Positions 41,540-50,987 are shown, counted from the stretch's first letter. The stretch: 64,000 nucleotides of DNA from Moheibacter stercoris (GCF_040545805.1 NZ_JBEPMO010000002.1:239685-303684); one strand, 5' to 3'. Made by a program: numbers and translations. The notes: generated by a model not told the origin, from the letters alone.

Positions 41540-42466
41540 TTACACTTTTAAATCACCATTTACTTCACGTACTGCTTTTGCTGCTTCTGCAAATTTCGCT
41601 TGTTCAGCTTCGTTCAATTCAAATTCAACGATTTTTTCAACTCCATTTGCTCCGATGATTGCTGGAACGCCTAAACAGATGTCAGATTCTCCATATTCAC
41701 CATTTAACATCAAGGAACAAGGAATCATTTTCTTTTGGTCACATAAAATGGATTGAACCAAAACCGAAACCGCTGCTCCTGGCGCATACCATGCAGAAGT
41801 TCCCAATAATTTTGTCAAGGTCGCTCCACCCACTTTGGTTTCTTCTACGACTGAATCCATTTGTTCTTGGCTTAAGAACGTTGAAACAGGCACTCCATTT
41901 CTTGTCGCTTTTGAAATCAAAGGAACCATTCCTGTGTCTGAGTGAGCAGCTACAACCATTCCGTCTACGTCAGAAATTGGACAATCCAATGCTTCTGCCA
42001 AACGGTATTTGAAACGTGCAGAGTCCAATGCTCCACCCATTCCGATGATTCTTTCTTTTGGTAAACCAGATGTTTTGTGAACCAAATACGCCATCGTATC
42101 CATTGGGTTTGAAACCACGATGATGATCACATCTGGAGAATGTTTTACCAAGTTTTCAGTAACTTCTTTAACAATTCCAGCGTTGATTCCGATTAATTCC
42201 TCACGTGTCATGCCTGGTTTTCTTGGAATTCCAGACGTGATGACAGCTACTTTGGAACCAGCCGTTTTGGAATAATCTCCTGTAGTACCGGTAATTTTGG
42301 TGTCAAATCCGTTTAAAGAAGCACATTGCATCAAGTCCATTGCTTTTCCTTCTGCAAAACCTTCTTTGATGTCAACCAAAACAACTTCCGATGCGAAATT
42401 TTTCATCGCAATATATTCAGCGCAGCTTGCTCCCACTGCTCCAGCACCTACAACTGTTACTTTCAT
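41540..42466 (-). CDS. mdh: Malate dehydrogenase (NAD, LDH-like type)
   Basis: A 308-residue TCA-cycle enzyme. N-terminal dinucleotide motif GAGAVGASCAEY and VDIKEGFAEGKAMDL (Asp for NAD), substrate-loop arginines in GIPRKPGMTREE, and the catalytic histidine in VAAHSDTGMVPL. It matches the lactate-dehydrogenase-like malate dehydrogenases typical of Bacteroidetes. Confidence 0.95.
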   Translation of the reverse strand: MKVTVVGAGAVGASCAEYIAMKNFASEVVLVDIKEGFAEGKAMDLMQCASLNGFDTKITGTTGDYSKTAGSKVAVITSGIPRKPGMTREELIGINAGIVKEVTENLVKHSPDVIIIVVSNPMDTMAYLVHKTSGLPKERIIGMGGALDSARFKYRLAEALDCPISDVDGMVVAAHSDTGMVPLISKATRNGVPVSTFLSQEQMDSVVEETKVGGATLTKLLGTSAWYAPGAAVSVLVQSILCDQKKMIPCSLMLNGEYGESDICLGVPAIIGANGVEKIVEFELNEAEQAKFAEAAKAVREVNGDLKV

Positions 42467-42574
42467 ACTATTTTGTGTTTTTTATTTAAACTTTTTGAGG
42501 TGGTAAATATACTCAATTCAGCTTTAAGTTGATAGAAGATTTGTATGAATATTTTCAGCAATTTTCTTGTTTTT

Positions 42575-42644
42575 GGGAGCTATTCCCGCTGTACGTTGCA
42601 ATCTTTTTGGTGTACCAAAAAGGATTTCCACTGCCATCGGGGCT
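42575..42644 (-). repeat. Dispersed flavobacterial repeat element
   Basis: Read on the minus strand it runs AGCCCCGATGGCAGTGGAAA ... AAAAAGATTGCAACG ... AGCGGGAATAGCTCCC. A perfect 9-bp inverted repeat, CTTTTTGGT/ACCAAAAAG, is in the middle (42603-42622). I recall closely similar elements many times in flavobacterial intergenic regions; a possible link is the Rfam flavo-1 motif. The rtcB leader (10968-11015) contains a partial relative. This and the next two entries occupy the 404-nt gap between mdh and the receptor gene; nothing else is seen in that gap apart from the terminator at 42807. Confidence 0.6.
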
Positions 42645-42648
42645 AAAA

Positions 42649-42681
42649 AACCCTGTTAGGGTTTGAAACCCTAACAGGGTT
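42649..42681. repeat. 33-bp perfect palindrome AACCCTGTTAGGGTTT
   Basis: Two 16-bp arms around a single base. It resembles a REP-type palindrome common in Bacteroidetes intergenic DNA. It could also act as a terminator. Confidence 0.6.
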
Positions 42682-42725
42682 AATTTACCAGATCTAAAAT
42701 GCGCCCGAGATGGAGGCAATTGTTT

Positions 42726-42787
42726 GAGCTCTCTTGTTATGGTTCGTCTCTAGACGAGACATAACAAGAAGCGAGTGCCGAGAGCTC
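42726..42787. repeat. Nested inverted repeat (CTTGTTATG ... CATAACAAG)
   Basis: Outer arms GAGCTCTC/GAGAGCTC (42726-42733, 42780-42787), middle CTTGTTATG/CATAACAAG (42733-42741, 42760-42768) and inner TCGTCT/AGACGA (42744-42757). A hairpin-rich intergenic element flanked by a direct GCGCCC repeat. Confidence 0.5.
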
Positions 42788-42806
42788 GCAAAGGCGCCCA
42801 AAGAAA

Positions 42807-42837
42807 AATCCCCTCAGAAAAAACTTCTGAAGGGATT
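42807..42837 (-). terminator. Terminator after the outer-membrane receptor gene
   Basis: Stem AATCCCCTCAGA/TCTGAAGGGATT (one mismatch) with a T-run on the minus strand, 34 nt past the stop at 42871. Confidence 0.75.
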
Positions 42838-42870
42838 GATCTTGTTATAAAATGTAAATGAAAACTCTTG

Positions 42871-45252
42871 TTAAAAACCAATTCCGCCGCTTGGGGCTGC
42901 ATTGTTGGTTTCTTGTTTCAGGTTACGTTTGCGAACATCTCCTCCGAAATTATAGGTGAAACCTACAAATAAGGTATTGGATTCCCAGTTGAATTGACCA
43001 ATACCACGGTTGGGATAATCAATATGCGCTTCTGCATGAAAGGTTTTGAAAATATCGCTCACACGTGCTGTGAAACTAGCTTTTCCGTCCATGAAAGTGT
43101 AACGTGCTCCCAAATCCAAACGCCACATCGGTTGCATTTCTCCTTGAATAAATTTGAAGGCACCTCTGTACATGAAGAAATTTTGCAAACTTAAATTTTT
43201 GGTAAGGGTAATGTTGTTGTTGACACGTGCATTCCAAGGTGTACCAGTTTCTTCTTCGTCTCCCATGTAGAATTGGTTTTGGAAGACGTCAAAACTTGCG
43301 TTGATGTTCCACCATTTTACAGGGCGATAATTGGCGCTTAATTCGATACCAAAACTTTCTGAATCGTCGTAGTTGATGAAGATTTGGTTCATGATTCTTG
43401 GATCGTATTCGTCCATTTCCATGTAACGGAAAATCACATCGTTTACTTTGCGGTAGAAAACTGTTGCATTTAAGTTTCCTCCTTTGAAACGTTGCAAATA
43501 CCCAAGTTCAAATGAGTTGGTGAATTGAGGTTTTAAGTTTGGATTACCGATGCTTTGCATGGTCGCTGTGCTCCATTCTGGAACGGGAGTCAATTGATAA
43601 ACGCTTGGACGGTCTACTCTTCTGCTGTAATTTAAGGACAATTGACCCTTTTCTGTAATGTCATAGGTAAAGAATGCTGATGGATAAAATTCCATGTAAT
43701 CATTGTTGAAATCACCTACTGTGTTAGGAGCTACTGCAAAATCTGAGTTTTCTTCAACTTGTTCGGCACGAACACCTAATTGCATTCCAAATTTTCCAAA
43801 TTTCTGTCCGTAATTGACATAAGCCGAATAGATGTTACGTTGAAAATCATAGGCAATGTTAGGTGTGAAAGCAATGCTATCTAAACCTACAATAGTTTGC
43901 GTAGAAATCATACGGCTATCATTGTTTTCTTGACGGAATTGAAGTCCTGCCTCAATTTTTCCACCGTCTACAATTTGATTGGTATAATCTAAATTTACAC
44001 GGATATTTTCATTGCCACCTTTACGTGTTTCTGCATATAATTGTGGATCATTGAAATTAGGAAATTCATTGTCATAATCTCTGAAATCATCACTCGTTGA
44101 TTTTGAATAAATCGCATCCAAAACAATGTTATGGTCTTCTTTGCCAAAATCTTGTTTGAAGTTTAAACTTAGATCACGGTTTTTGTAATAACTGTCAACG
44201 TCTGAAATGTTGGAATACCAAAGATTGTTGTTTCGGTCATCTACATCTGAACTTGCCAAACCTGTTTCATCACTAAAGAATTGGCTTGTATAAATTGTCA
44301 ACGCAGATTTCTCACCGATGAACCAGTCAAATCCGACTTTGTACAATTGAGAATTGCTTTCGTCCATAACGTCAAAATATTGATCCAATCCTGTGTCGAA
44401 ATTTTCGACTGTTCCATGAAATCTTCTTTTGCCTAAGTTGGCATTGTAATTTCCAAAGAAGTTAAAATTTCCTGTATTGATATTTGCATTAATAGATCCG
44501 TTATTACGTAAGTGGTCTCCATAGGTCATACCTAAATCCAACCCAACATTGTATCCTTTGCGTTTGTTTTTATGGGTAATGATGTTCAAAATACCTGAGT
44601 TTCCTTCTGGTTCATACTTTGCCGATGGATTGGTAATGATTTCAACTTTTGCAATCGCATTGGAAGAAAGTTGTTTCAACAATTGAGCTGCTGGAATATT
44701 GGATGGTTTTCCATCGACCATCACTTTCACGTTTTCATTTCCACGAAGGGAAATTTGACCGGTTTCTTGGTCAACACTTACAGAAGGAATGTTGTTCAAT
44801 ACAGAAGCTGCATCTGCACCTGCACTTACCAAATCTTTTCCCACATCGATGACACGTTTGTCGATTTCTGTACGATATTGTGAAGTTTCGGCTCTAATTT
44901 CTGCCCCTTCTAATTGTACAATTTCGTCGCCTAATTTGATGATACCTAAATCTGTTTTGGATCCGCTAACTTTTAAATCCATTACTTTATCGGCAAAACC
45001 AATGGCAGTAATGACAAATTCATACTCGCCAAATGGAACCTCGTCTACGATAAACTTCCCATTTTCATCGGTCATTCCACCTGAAATCAGGTCTTGCACT
45101 TCTCCTTTTGTGTAAATTTCTATGGTAACAAATGGCAATCCGTGATTGGCATTGTCCTGAATGCTCCCTGTGACTTGTCCCATTTTTGTTTGGGCAAATG
45201 ATACGACAGCCATCATGAACATCAACACTGTCATTAAATTTCTACATCTCAT
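42871..45252 (-). CDS. TonB receptor-like outer membrane beta-barrel protein
   Basis: A ~793-residue protein: signal peptide (AVVSFAQ), a carboxypeptidase-like regulatory domain (~20-105; GSIQDNANHGLPFVTIEIYT), a plug (~120-225; VMVDGKPSNIPAAQLLKQLS, YEPEGNSGILNIITHKNK) and an OMP_b-brl_3-type barrel. Such receptors are common in Bacteroidetes with unknown ligands. The ATG at 45252 is chosen, preceded by AAGAGGT, a rare Shine-Dalgarno-like site here; the longer frame begins with TTG right after the previous stop. It is co-transcribed with the small gene upstream. Confidence 0.85.
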   Translation of the reverse strand: MRCRNLMTVLMFMMAVVSFAQTKMGQVTGSIQDNANHGLPFVTIEIYTKGEVQDLISGGMTDENGKFIVDEVPFGEYEFVITAIGFADKVMDLKVSGSKTDLGIIKLGDEIVQLEGAEIRAETSQYRTEIDKRVIDVGKDLVSAGADAASVLNNIPSVSVDQETGQISLRGNENVKVMVDGKPSNIPAAQLLKQLSSNAIAKVEIITNPSAKYEPEGNSGILNIITHKNKRKGYNVGLDLGMTYGDHLRNNGSINANINTGNFNFFGNYNANLGKRRFHGTVENFDTGLDQYFDVMDESNSQLYKVGFDWFIGEKSALTIYTSQFFSDETGLASSDVDDRNNNLWYSNISDVDSYYKNRDLSLNFKQDFGKEDHNIVLDAIYSKSTSDDFRDYDNEFPNFNDPQLYAETRKGGNENIRVNLDYTNQIVDGGKIEAGLQFRQENNDSRMISTQTIVGLDSIAFTPNIAYDFQRNIYSAYVNYGQKFGKFGMQLGVRAEQVEENSDFAVAPNTVGDFNNDYMEFYPSAFFTYDITEKGQLSLNYSRRVDRPSVYQLTPVPEWSTATMQSIGNPNLKPQFTNSFELGYLQRFKGGNLNATVFYRKVNDVIFRYMEMDEYDPRIMNQIFINYDDSESFGIELSANYRPVKWWNINASFDVFQNQFYMGDEEETGTPWNARVNNNITLTKNLSLQNFFMYRGAFKFIQGEMQPMWRLDLGARYTFMDGKASFTARVSDIFKTFHAEAHIDYPNRGIGQFNWESNTLFVGFTYNFGGDVRKRNLKQETNNAAPSGGIGF

Positions 45253-45291
45253 ACCTCTTATCTTTTCTAGTTTTCTCAAGTTTTTTTTCAA

Positions 45292-45660
45292 TTATCCAAA
45301 AATGACGACTGGTGGTAATGTCACAACGTTTCCGTCAATTTTGATCACACCTAAGTCTTGTTTAAATAATCTATCTAATTTTACTGTTTGAACTTTCTTT
45401 TCAAAACCTGGTGTGTTAACGACCAATTTGTATTCACCTGGTTTCAAATCTTTGATTTCAAAAGAACCATCAATGTTTGTCATGGTTGATTTGATTAATT
45501 TTTCTTCTTGATCGTTGGAATAGATTTCCAAAGAGCTGAGCATAATTCCCATACCTTCGAAATCCTGAACTTTTCCTGATAAATTTGTTTTCATGTGGTT
45601 CAACACAAACAATGCTGAAACCATCAAAACGAACGCTGAAATAAGAACTTTTGTTTTCAT
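45292..45660 (-). CDS. Small carboxypeptidase-regulatory-like domain protein
   Basis: A 122-residue exported protein that is one CarboxypepD_reg-like beta-sandwich (GKVQDFEGMGIMLSSLEIYS, NIDGSFEIKDLKPGEYKLVV) with an N-terminal membrane signal. Its end, LGVIKIDGNVVTLPPVVIFG, matches in pattern the end of the corresponding domain of the receptor encoded next (LGIIKLGDEIVQLEGAEI). It may be a stand-alone copy of that N-terminal domain, perhaps formed by partial duplication. The receptor start is 40 nt downstream. Confidence 0.7.
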   Translation of the reverse strand: MKTKVLISAFVLMVSALFVLNHMKTNLSGKVQDFEGMGIMLSSLEIYSNDQEEKLIKSTMTNIDGSFEIKDLKPGEYKLVVNTPGFEKKVQTVKLDRLFKQDLGVIKIDGNVVTLPPVVIFG

Positions 45661-45838
45661 ATGAATGAATTTTATTTTGTTATAGATACTACTTGGTTAT
45701 ACATAATCGGTGAGCAAATTTCACCGCATTTTGTCTATAAGACGATGAGATGAATTCATTCGTTACAGTTTTTAGAAAAAAAAATTCAAATCTTTTCTAT
45801 TCAGTTTTATTCTAAATAAGTAATTCGTCTAATTCCTT

Positions 45839-45846
45839 TATATTTG
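45839..45846 (+). promoter_or_regulatory. -7 box TATATTTG before the gene at 45854
   Basis: Exact TAnnTTTG only 7 nt before the ATG; the predicted transcript is leaderless. Confidence 0.6.
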
Positions 45847-45853
45847 TCCACGT

Positions 45854-46618
45854 ATGAAATCAGTCGTTATTATAGGTGCTGGAAATGTCGCATTTCACTT
45901 AACCAGAGCACTTTTGCAAAATACAATTAATGTTCGTCAAGTATTCAACCGAACGCTTTCCAAGGCTCAAGAATTAGGCGAAGCCAATAACATTAAGTAC
46001 ACCGATAAAATTTCGGAATTGGAAAAAGCAGACCTTTATATCATTGCTGCTTCTGATTCTGCGGTTGAGGAATTATCTCATTATATTCCGTATGACGACA
46101 CCTTGGTTGTTCATACTTCTGGCTCTTTGAGCACAAAGATTTTGAAAGGTGATTACCGAAAAGGAGTTTTTTATCCGTTTCAAACTTTCACCAAACGAAA
46201 AGCTTTGCGCTATGAAGAAATTCCATTTTTCGTAGAAGCAGAAAACAAAGAAGATGAAGACGCTTTGTATAAATTGGCTGATAAAATCTCGAATGAAGTT
46301 CATAGAGTAGATAGTGAAAAACGTCGTAAAGTTCATATGTCGGGCGTTTGGGCTAGCAATTTTGTGAATCATCTTTATTATGTTGCACAATCCATTTGTG
46401 AAGAAGCCGAAATGCCTTTTGATGTTTTGCGCCCACTTATTTTGGAAACAGCCAATAAAATTCAAGATATGGAACCTTTGGAAGCCCAAACAGGACCAGC
46501 CAAAAGAGGAGATTCTATTATCTTGGAAAAACATATGGACTTGTTGACCGATTCTCGTCAACAACAATTGTATCAATTATTGTCAGATTCGATTAAAAGA
46601 ACCTACCAAAATGATTAG
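45854..46618 (+). CDS. DUF2520 Rossmann-fold protein
   Basis: A 254-residue protein with an N-terminal Rossmann domain (VVIIGAGNVAFHLTRALL) and a C-terminal helical DUF2520 domain (HMSGVWASNFVNHLYYVA). It is of the F420/NADP oxidoreductase-like class that resembles 6-phosphogluconate or ketopantoate-reductase folds. The substrate is unknown. It overlaps the following KdsC-like gene by 8 nt. Confidence 0.82.
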   Translation: MKSVVIIGAGNVAFHLTRALLQNTINVRQVFNRTLSKAQELGEANNIKYTDKISELEKADLYIIAASDSAVEELSHYIPYDDTLVVHTSGSLSTKILKGDYRKGVFYPFQTFTKRKALRYEEIPFFVEAENKEDEDALYKLADKISNEVHRVDSEKRRKVHMSGVWASNFVNHLYYVAQSICEEAEMPFDVLRPLILETANKIQDMEPLEAQTGPAKRGDSIILEKHMDLLTDSRQQQLYQLLSDSIKRTYQND

Positions 46619-47138
46619 TTACAAACAAAAACTTCCACATATTACGACTTTCATATTGGATGTTGATGGTGTTTTGACCGATGGAACGTTGATTTTGATG
46701 CCAACAGGCGAAATGGTCCGAACAATGCACACCAAAGATGGGTACGCTATGCAATTGGCGATTAAAAAAGGATTTCGTATTGCAGTGATTACTGGCGGAA
46801 GAGATAAAATGGTGGAAGAACGCCTAAAATATTTAGGTTTGACCGATATTTATTCGGGTGTTCGTGACAAAATGGATGCCTATACCGATTTGTTGTATAG
46901 CTACAATTTAAAACCAGAAGAAATCATTTACATGGGCGACGATGTTCCTGACATTCAAGTTATGCGTGAAGTTGGATTGTCTTGTTGTCCCAATGATGCG
47001 GTTCCAGATGTTCGTGCTATTTCGGAATATATTTCGCCGATTGAAGGAGGAAAAGGTTGTGTGAGAGATATCATCGAACAAACAATGAAAGTTCAAGGAA
47101 AATGGTTTGACGAGGCTGATCATACACAAGCAATTTAA
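46611..47138 (+). CDS. KdsC-like HAD phosphatase
   Basis: A 175-residue HAD of the C0 class (no cap): motif I FILDVDGVLTDGT, motif II VITGG, motif III/IV MGDDVPDIQVM. This is the KDO-8-phosphate phosphatase type, making KDO for lipopolysaccharide. The phosphatase call is firm; the KDO substrate is by family. It follows the DUF2520 gene with overlap. Confidence 0.85.
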   Translation: MISYKQKLPHITTFILDVDGVLTDGTLILMPTGEMVRTMHTKDGYAMQLAIKKGFRIAVITGGRDKMVEERLKYLGLTDIYSGVRDKMDAYTDLLYSYNLKPEEIIYMGDDVPDIQVMREVGLSCCPNDAVPDVRAISEYISPIEGGKGCVRDIIEQTMKVQGKWFDEADHTQAI

Positions 47139-47210
47139 GAAAGTACTAAGTCACAGGTATCAAATAGGGAAATTTTTTATTTGATATCATTTACCAAAAA
47201 ACAGTTAGAA

Positions 47211-47795
47211 ATGCTAAATGAAATCTACCAAGATTGTCAATTTTTCTTGGCATCTAAATCACCACGTCGACAAGAATTGCTAAAAGGATTAGGAATTGAT
47301 TTTGAAATCGTTTCGATTGATGCAGATGAATCTTATCCGGATCATTTGGTAAGAGAAGAAATTACCGAATTTATTTCGAAAACTAAATCCAATGCATTTC
47401 GCGAATTGGATACAAATGAAATTTTGATTACAGCAGATACTTTGGTTTGGTTGAACAATGAAATATTAGGAAAACCCAAAGATGCTGATGATGCATTTGA
47501 CATGATTCAGAAATTGTCTGATTCTACCCACGAAGTTTTTACTTCTGTTACGATTAAATCTGTCCGAAATAGGATCACATTTTCAGATACGACAGAAGTA
47601 ACATTTGCGCCAATTGATGAAGATGAAACGCGCTATTATATTGAAAATTTCAAGCCTTTTGACAAAGCAGGTTCTTATGGAATTCAGGATTGGTTAGGTT
47701 TTGCTAAAATCACACGAATTCATGGATGCTACTACAATGTAATGGGGCTTCCACTACCTAAATTATATGAAGTTTTAAATTCCAATGAATTTTAA
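47211..47795 (+). CDS. maf: Maf-like nucleotide pyrophosphatase
   Basis: A 194-residue Maf/YceF family protein with FLASKSPRRQELLKGLG, ITADTLVWLNNEILGKP, and GSYGIQDWLG. It hydrolyses dTTP/UTP or modified nucleotides and is named for septum inhibition. An in-frame TTG at 47181 is rejected; the ATG at 47211 gives the family length. Confidence 0.9.
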   Translation: MLNEIYQDCQFFLASKSPRRQELLKGLGIDFEIVSIDADESYPDHLVREEITEFISKTKSNAFRELDTNEILITADTLVWLNNEILGKPKDADDAFDMIQKLSDSTHEVFTSVTIKSVRNRITFSDTTEVTFAPIDEDETRYYIENFKPFDKAGSYGIQDWLGFAKITRIHGCYYNVMGLPLPKLYEVLNSNEF

Positions 47796-47808
47796 ATAAG
47801 AAGAAATA

Positions 47809-47842
47809 AAAAATGCCCATTGAGAATTCAAGGGCATTTTTT
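47809..47842. terminator. Bidirectional terminator between maf and gyrB
   Basis: Stem AAAAATGCCC/GGGCATTTTT with a self-complementary loop region (ATTGAGAATTCAA). Confidence 0.75.
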
Positions 47843-47861
47843 CAATAAGGTAATCTATTAT

Positions 47862-49799
47862 TTAAACATCAATATTTGCGTATACTGCATTTTTCTCGAT
47901 GAATTCACGACGCGGTGGTACATCATCACCCATCAACATCGAGAAAATTCTGTCTGCTTCTGCAGCATTTTCAATGGTGATTTGGCGAAGCGTTCTATTT
48001 TCAGGATTCATGGTTGTTTCCCATAATTGTTCCGCGTTCATTTCCCCAAGACCTTTGTATCGTTGGATGGTTACACCTTTACCGGTTCCGTCAGACCATT
48101 CGTTTAGAATTCGTTCACGATCTGCTTCACCCCAAGCATATTGTTGTCTTGAACCTTTTTTCAATAAATACAAAGGTGGAGCTGCAATATAAATGTATCC
48201 GTGTTCAATCAATTCTTTCATATATCGGAAGAAGAAAGTCAAAATCAAAGTCGAAATGTGGCTACCATCCACATCGGCATCAGTCATGATGACAATTTTA
48301 TGGTAACGCAATTTTCCAATGTTCAAAGCCTTGCTATCTTCTTCTGTTCCGATGGTTACACCCAAAGCAGTATAGATATTTCGAATTTCTTCGTTTTCTA
48401 ATACTCGGTGCGCCATGGCTTTTTCAACGTTCAAAATTTTACCACGCAAAGGCAAAATCGCTTGGAAGTGACGGTCACGACCTTGTTTCGCCGTTCCACC
48501 CGCCGAGTCACCCTCGACAAGATACAATTCACTTTCAGAAGCATCTTTTGACGAACAGTCTGCCAATTTCCCTGGTAAACCGCTTCCACCCATTGGGTTT
48601 TTACGTTGAACCATTTCACGAGCTTTCTTCGCAGCTTGTCTTGCTTTAGCGGCTAAAATGACTTTTTCAACGATAACTTTTGCTTCGTTTGGATGTTCTT
48701 CCAAGTAATTGGACAACATTTCCCCAACGATTTTGTCAACTGCACCACTCACTTCTGAGTTTCCTAACTTCGTTTTGGTTTGCCCCTCGAATTGAGGTTC
48801 CATCACTTTAACGGAAATAATGGCGGTTAAACCTTCGCGGAAGTCATCTCCAACGATTTCCACTTTTTCTTTTGCCAAATTGAAATTTTCATCGGCATAT
48901 TTTTTCAACGTACGCGTCAATGCACGACGGAATCCCGCTAGATGCGTTCCACCTTCATGCGTATTGATGTTGTTCACGTACGAGTGTAAATTTTCATTGT
49001 ATGAGGTGTTGTAACGCATCGCTACCTCAACAGGAATATCATCACGTTCCCCTTCCATGTAAATCACTTCTTGCATCAAAGCTTCACGGTTTCCATCGAT
49101 GAATTCGACAAATTCCTTTAATCCACCTTCAGATTTGAAAGTTTCAGAAAGAGCATTTCCGTTTTCGTCAATTTCACGTTCGTCTGTAATGGTAATCGTA
49201 ATTCCTCTATTCAAATACGATAATTCGCGCAAACGAGAAGCCAATGTATTGTAGTTATACACGATTTCGTTGAAAATCGAATCATCGGGTTGAAAAGTAA
49301 CAATGGTTCCTCTATCATCAATATCACCAACTTCCTTAACCGGATATAAGCTATGACCTTTGGAGTATTCCTGAACATATACTTTTCCGTTACGGTGAAC
49401 CTCAGCTTTCAAATGGGTTGAAAGGGCATTTACACAAGAAACCCCAACACCGTGTAAACCTCCAGAAACCTTGTAACTGTCTTTATCGAACTTACCACCC
49501 GCTCCAATTTTGGTCATAACGACCTCCAATGCCGATTTTCCTTCTTTTTTGTGTATATCTACAGGAATCCCACGACCGTTATCACGAACTGTAATGGAAT
49601 TTCCTTCATGTATAGTAACTTGTATCGTATCACAATGACCTGCTAATGCTTCATCAATTGAGTTGTCTACCACCTCATAAACTAGGTGATGAAGACCTCG
49701 CGTCCCCACATCTCCAATATACATGGAAGGACGCATCCTTACGTGTTCAATACCTTCTAGCGCCTGAATACTATCAGCCGTATAAGTGTTCTTACTCAT
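47862..49799 (-). CDS. gyrB: DNA gyrase subunit B
   Basis: A 645-residue GyrB: GHKL ATPase (VYEVVDNSIDEALAGHCD, VRDNGRGIPVDIH, GGLHGVGVSCVNALS), transducer, and Toprim domain (YLVEGDSAGGTAKQGRDR, MTDADVDGSHI). Length and motifs fit gyrase B rather than ParE. It introduces supercoils with GyrA, which is not in the window. Confidence 0.96.
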   Translation of the reverse strand: MSKNTYTADSIQALEGIEHVRMRPSMYIGDVGTRGLHHLVYEVVDNSIDEALAGHCDTIQVTIHEGNSITVRDNGRGIPVDIHKKEGKSALEVVMTKIGAGGKFDKDSYKVSGGLHGVGVSCVNALSTHLKAEVHRNGKVYVQEYSKGHSLYPVKEVGDIDDRGTIVTFQPDDSIFNEIVYNYNTLASRLRELSYLNRGITITITDEREIDENGNALSETFKSEGGLKEFVEFIDGNREALMQEVIYMEGERDDIPVEVAMRYNTSYNENLHSYVNNINTHEGGTHLAGFRRALTRTLKKYADENFNLAKEKVEIVGDDFREGLTAIISVKVMEPQFEGQTKTKLGNSEVSGAVDKIVGEMLSNYLEEHPNEAKVIVEKVILAAKARQAAKKAREMVQRKNPMGGSGLPGKLADCSSKDASESELYLVEGDSAGGTAKQGRDRHFQAILPLRGKILNVEKAMAHRVLENEEIRNIYTALGVTIGTEEDSKALNIGKLRYHKIVIMTDADVDGSHISTLILTFFFRYMKELIEHGYIYIAAPPLYLLKKGSRQQYAWGEADRERILNEWSDGTGKGVTIQRYKGLGEMNAEQLWETTMNPENRTLRQITIENAAEADRIFSMLMGDDVPPRREFIEKNAVYANIDV

Positions 49800-49826
49800 A
49801 AATCTTTTCTTACTGAATTAACCTAA

Positions 49827-49834
49827 CAAAGATA
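49827..49834 (-). promoter_or_regulatory. -7 box TATCTTTG, gyrB promoter
   Basis: Exact TAnnTTTG, 27 nt before the start. A 10-bp direct repeat GCCTAAAATT lies just upstream on the minus strand. Confidence 0.55.
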
Positions 49835-49906
49835 CAAAATTTTAGGCAATTTTAGGCTATGAAAACCTTGTCTAATCAATAGTTTTCAACAAATTAATCA
49901 ACGTTC

Positions 49907-50524
49907 TTACAAAGGCAAATAAACCACTTTTTTGGTTTCAAAAAATGGATCGGAAAAGAAATCTGGAATCGGATAAATTACAATATCACGAAAATCTTGT
50001 AATTCTTCTGTTAAATCACCTCCCTTTAGATACAAAATCCCATTTGGTAAAGGATTTTTATGCTCTTGTTTGATTTTATTTCGAACCCAACCCACAAATT
50101 TTGGCATTTGGGTAACGGCACGACTCACAATAAAATCGTATTTCATTTTTAACTTTTCCACTCGATTGGCTTCAGCTTTCACATTTTCCAAACCCAATGC
50201 ATTGGCAACTTCTGTTACCACCAAAATTTTCTTTTGAATTGAATCGACCAAATGAAAATTAACCTCTGGAAACAAAATTGCCAAGGGAATTCCAGGAAAT
50301 CCTCCTCCTGTTCCAACGTCTAATACATCTGAACCCGATTTGAATTTCATCACTTTGGCAATTGCCAAAGAATGCAAAACATGTTTTACATACAATTCTT
50401 CGATGTCTTTTCGAGAAATCACATTGATTTTTTCATTCCATTCGAAATACAAACTTTCCAATTGTTGAAATTGTTGGATTTGTGTTTCAGATAAATCGGG
50501 AAATTGGTTTAAAATTTCTTCCAT
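49907..50524 (-). CDS. rsmG: 16S rRNA (guanine527-N7)-methyltransferase RsmG
   Basis: A 205-residue RsmG (GidB). SAM motif DVLDVGTGGGFPGIPLAI, then VDSIQKKILVV and the block YDFIVSRAVTQMPKF. It methylates 16S rRNA. Its start overlaps the stop of the GAF gene by one base, so the two are translationally coupled. Confidence 0.94.
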   Translation of the reverse strand: MEEILNQFPDLSETQIQQFQQLESLYFEWNEKINVISRKDIEELYVKHVLHSLAIAKVMKFKSGSDVLDVGTGGGFPGIPLAILFPEVNFHLVDSIQKKILVVTEVANALGLENVKAEANRVEKLKMKYDFIVSRAVTQMPKFVGWVRNKIKQEHKNPLPNGILYLKGGDLTEELQDFRDIVIYPIPDFFSDPFFETKKVVYLPL

Positions 50525-50970
50525 TAGACTAACTCACTTACTTTGGAACAAACATAATTCAGCAATTGCTCATCTTCTGCTGTAAAAGGATCGATGACAT
50601 GACTGTCGATGTCGATTTGCCCAATGTTTTGACCATTTTTGAAAATCGGAACAACGATTTCTGATTTTGTATCGATGCTACAGGACAAATAATTGTCTTG
50701 CAAATTTACATCGGGTACTACAAAGGTTTCGTTGGAAACTGCCACTTGTCCACAAATCCCTTTTCCAAAAGGAATGATGGTATGATCGGTTTCTGCTCCA
50801 ACATAAGGTCCTAAAATCAATTCTTCTTTCTCACCATTTCGAAAATAAAATCCGACCCAATTATAATGCGGAATTTCATCATGCAAAAGTTGACAAATTT
50901 TCTGCAATTTATCGTTGGTTTCAGAAGGTGAAGAAACAATTAAATCAATTCTTTTGTGAAGTGGTTCCAT
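50524..50970 (-). CDS. GAF-domain protein, free methionine-R-sulfoxide reductase-like
   Basis: A 148-residue single GAF domain with the features of fRMsr: YNWVGFYF, GPYVGAETDHTIIPFGKGICG, and YLSCSIDTKSEIVVPI. The cysteines in GKGICG and LSCS match two of the three redox cysteines of fRMsr, so reduction of free methionine-R-sulfoxide is likely. It is transcribed with rsmG from the promoter at 50988. Confidence 0.82.
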   Translation of the reverse strand: MEPLHKRIDLIVSSPSETNDKLQKICQLLHDEIPHYNWVGFYFRNGEKEELILGPYVGAETDHTIIPFGKGICGQVAVSNETFVVPDVNLQDNYLSCSIDTKSEIVVPIFKNGQNIGQIDIDSHVIDPFTAEDEQLLNYVCSKVSELV

Positions 50971-50987
50971 AATTCAAAAATGAAGCA

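Noticed and set aside
46073..46576. 167-codon open frame antisense to the DUF2520 gene
   Set aside because: Shadow of a coding region with Rossmann motif and good promoter.
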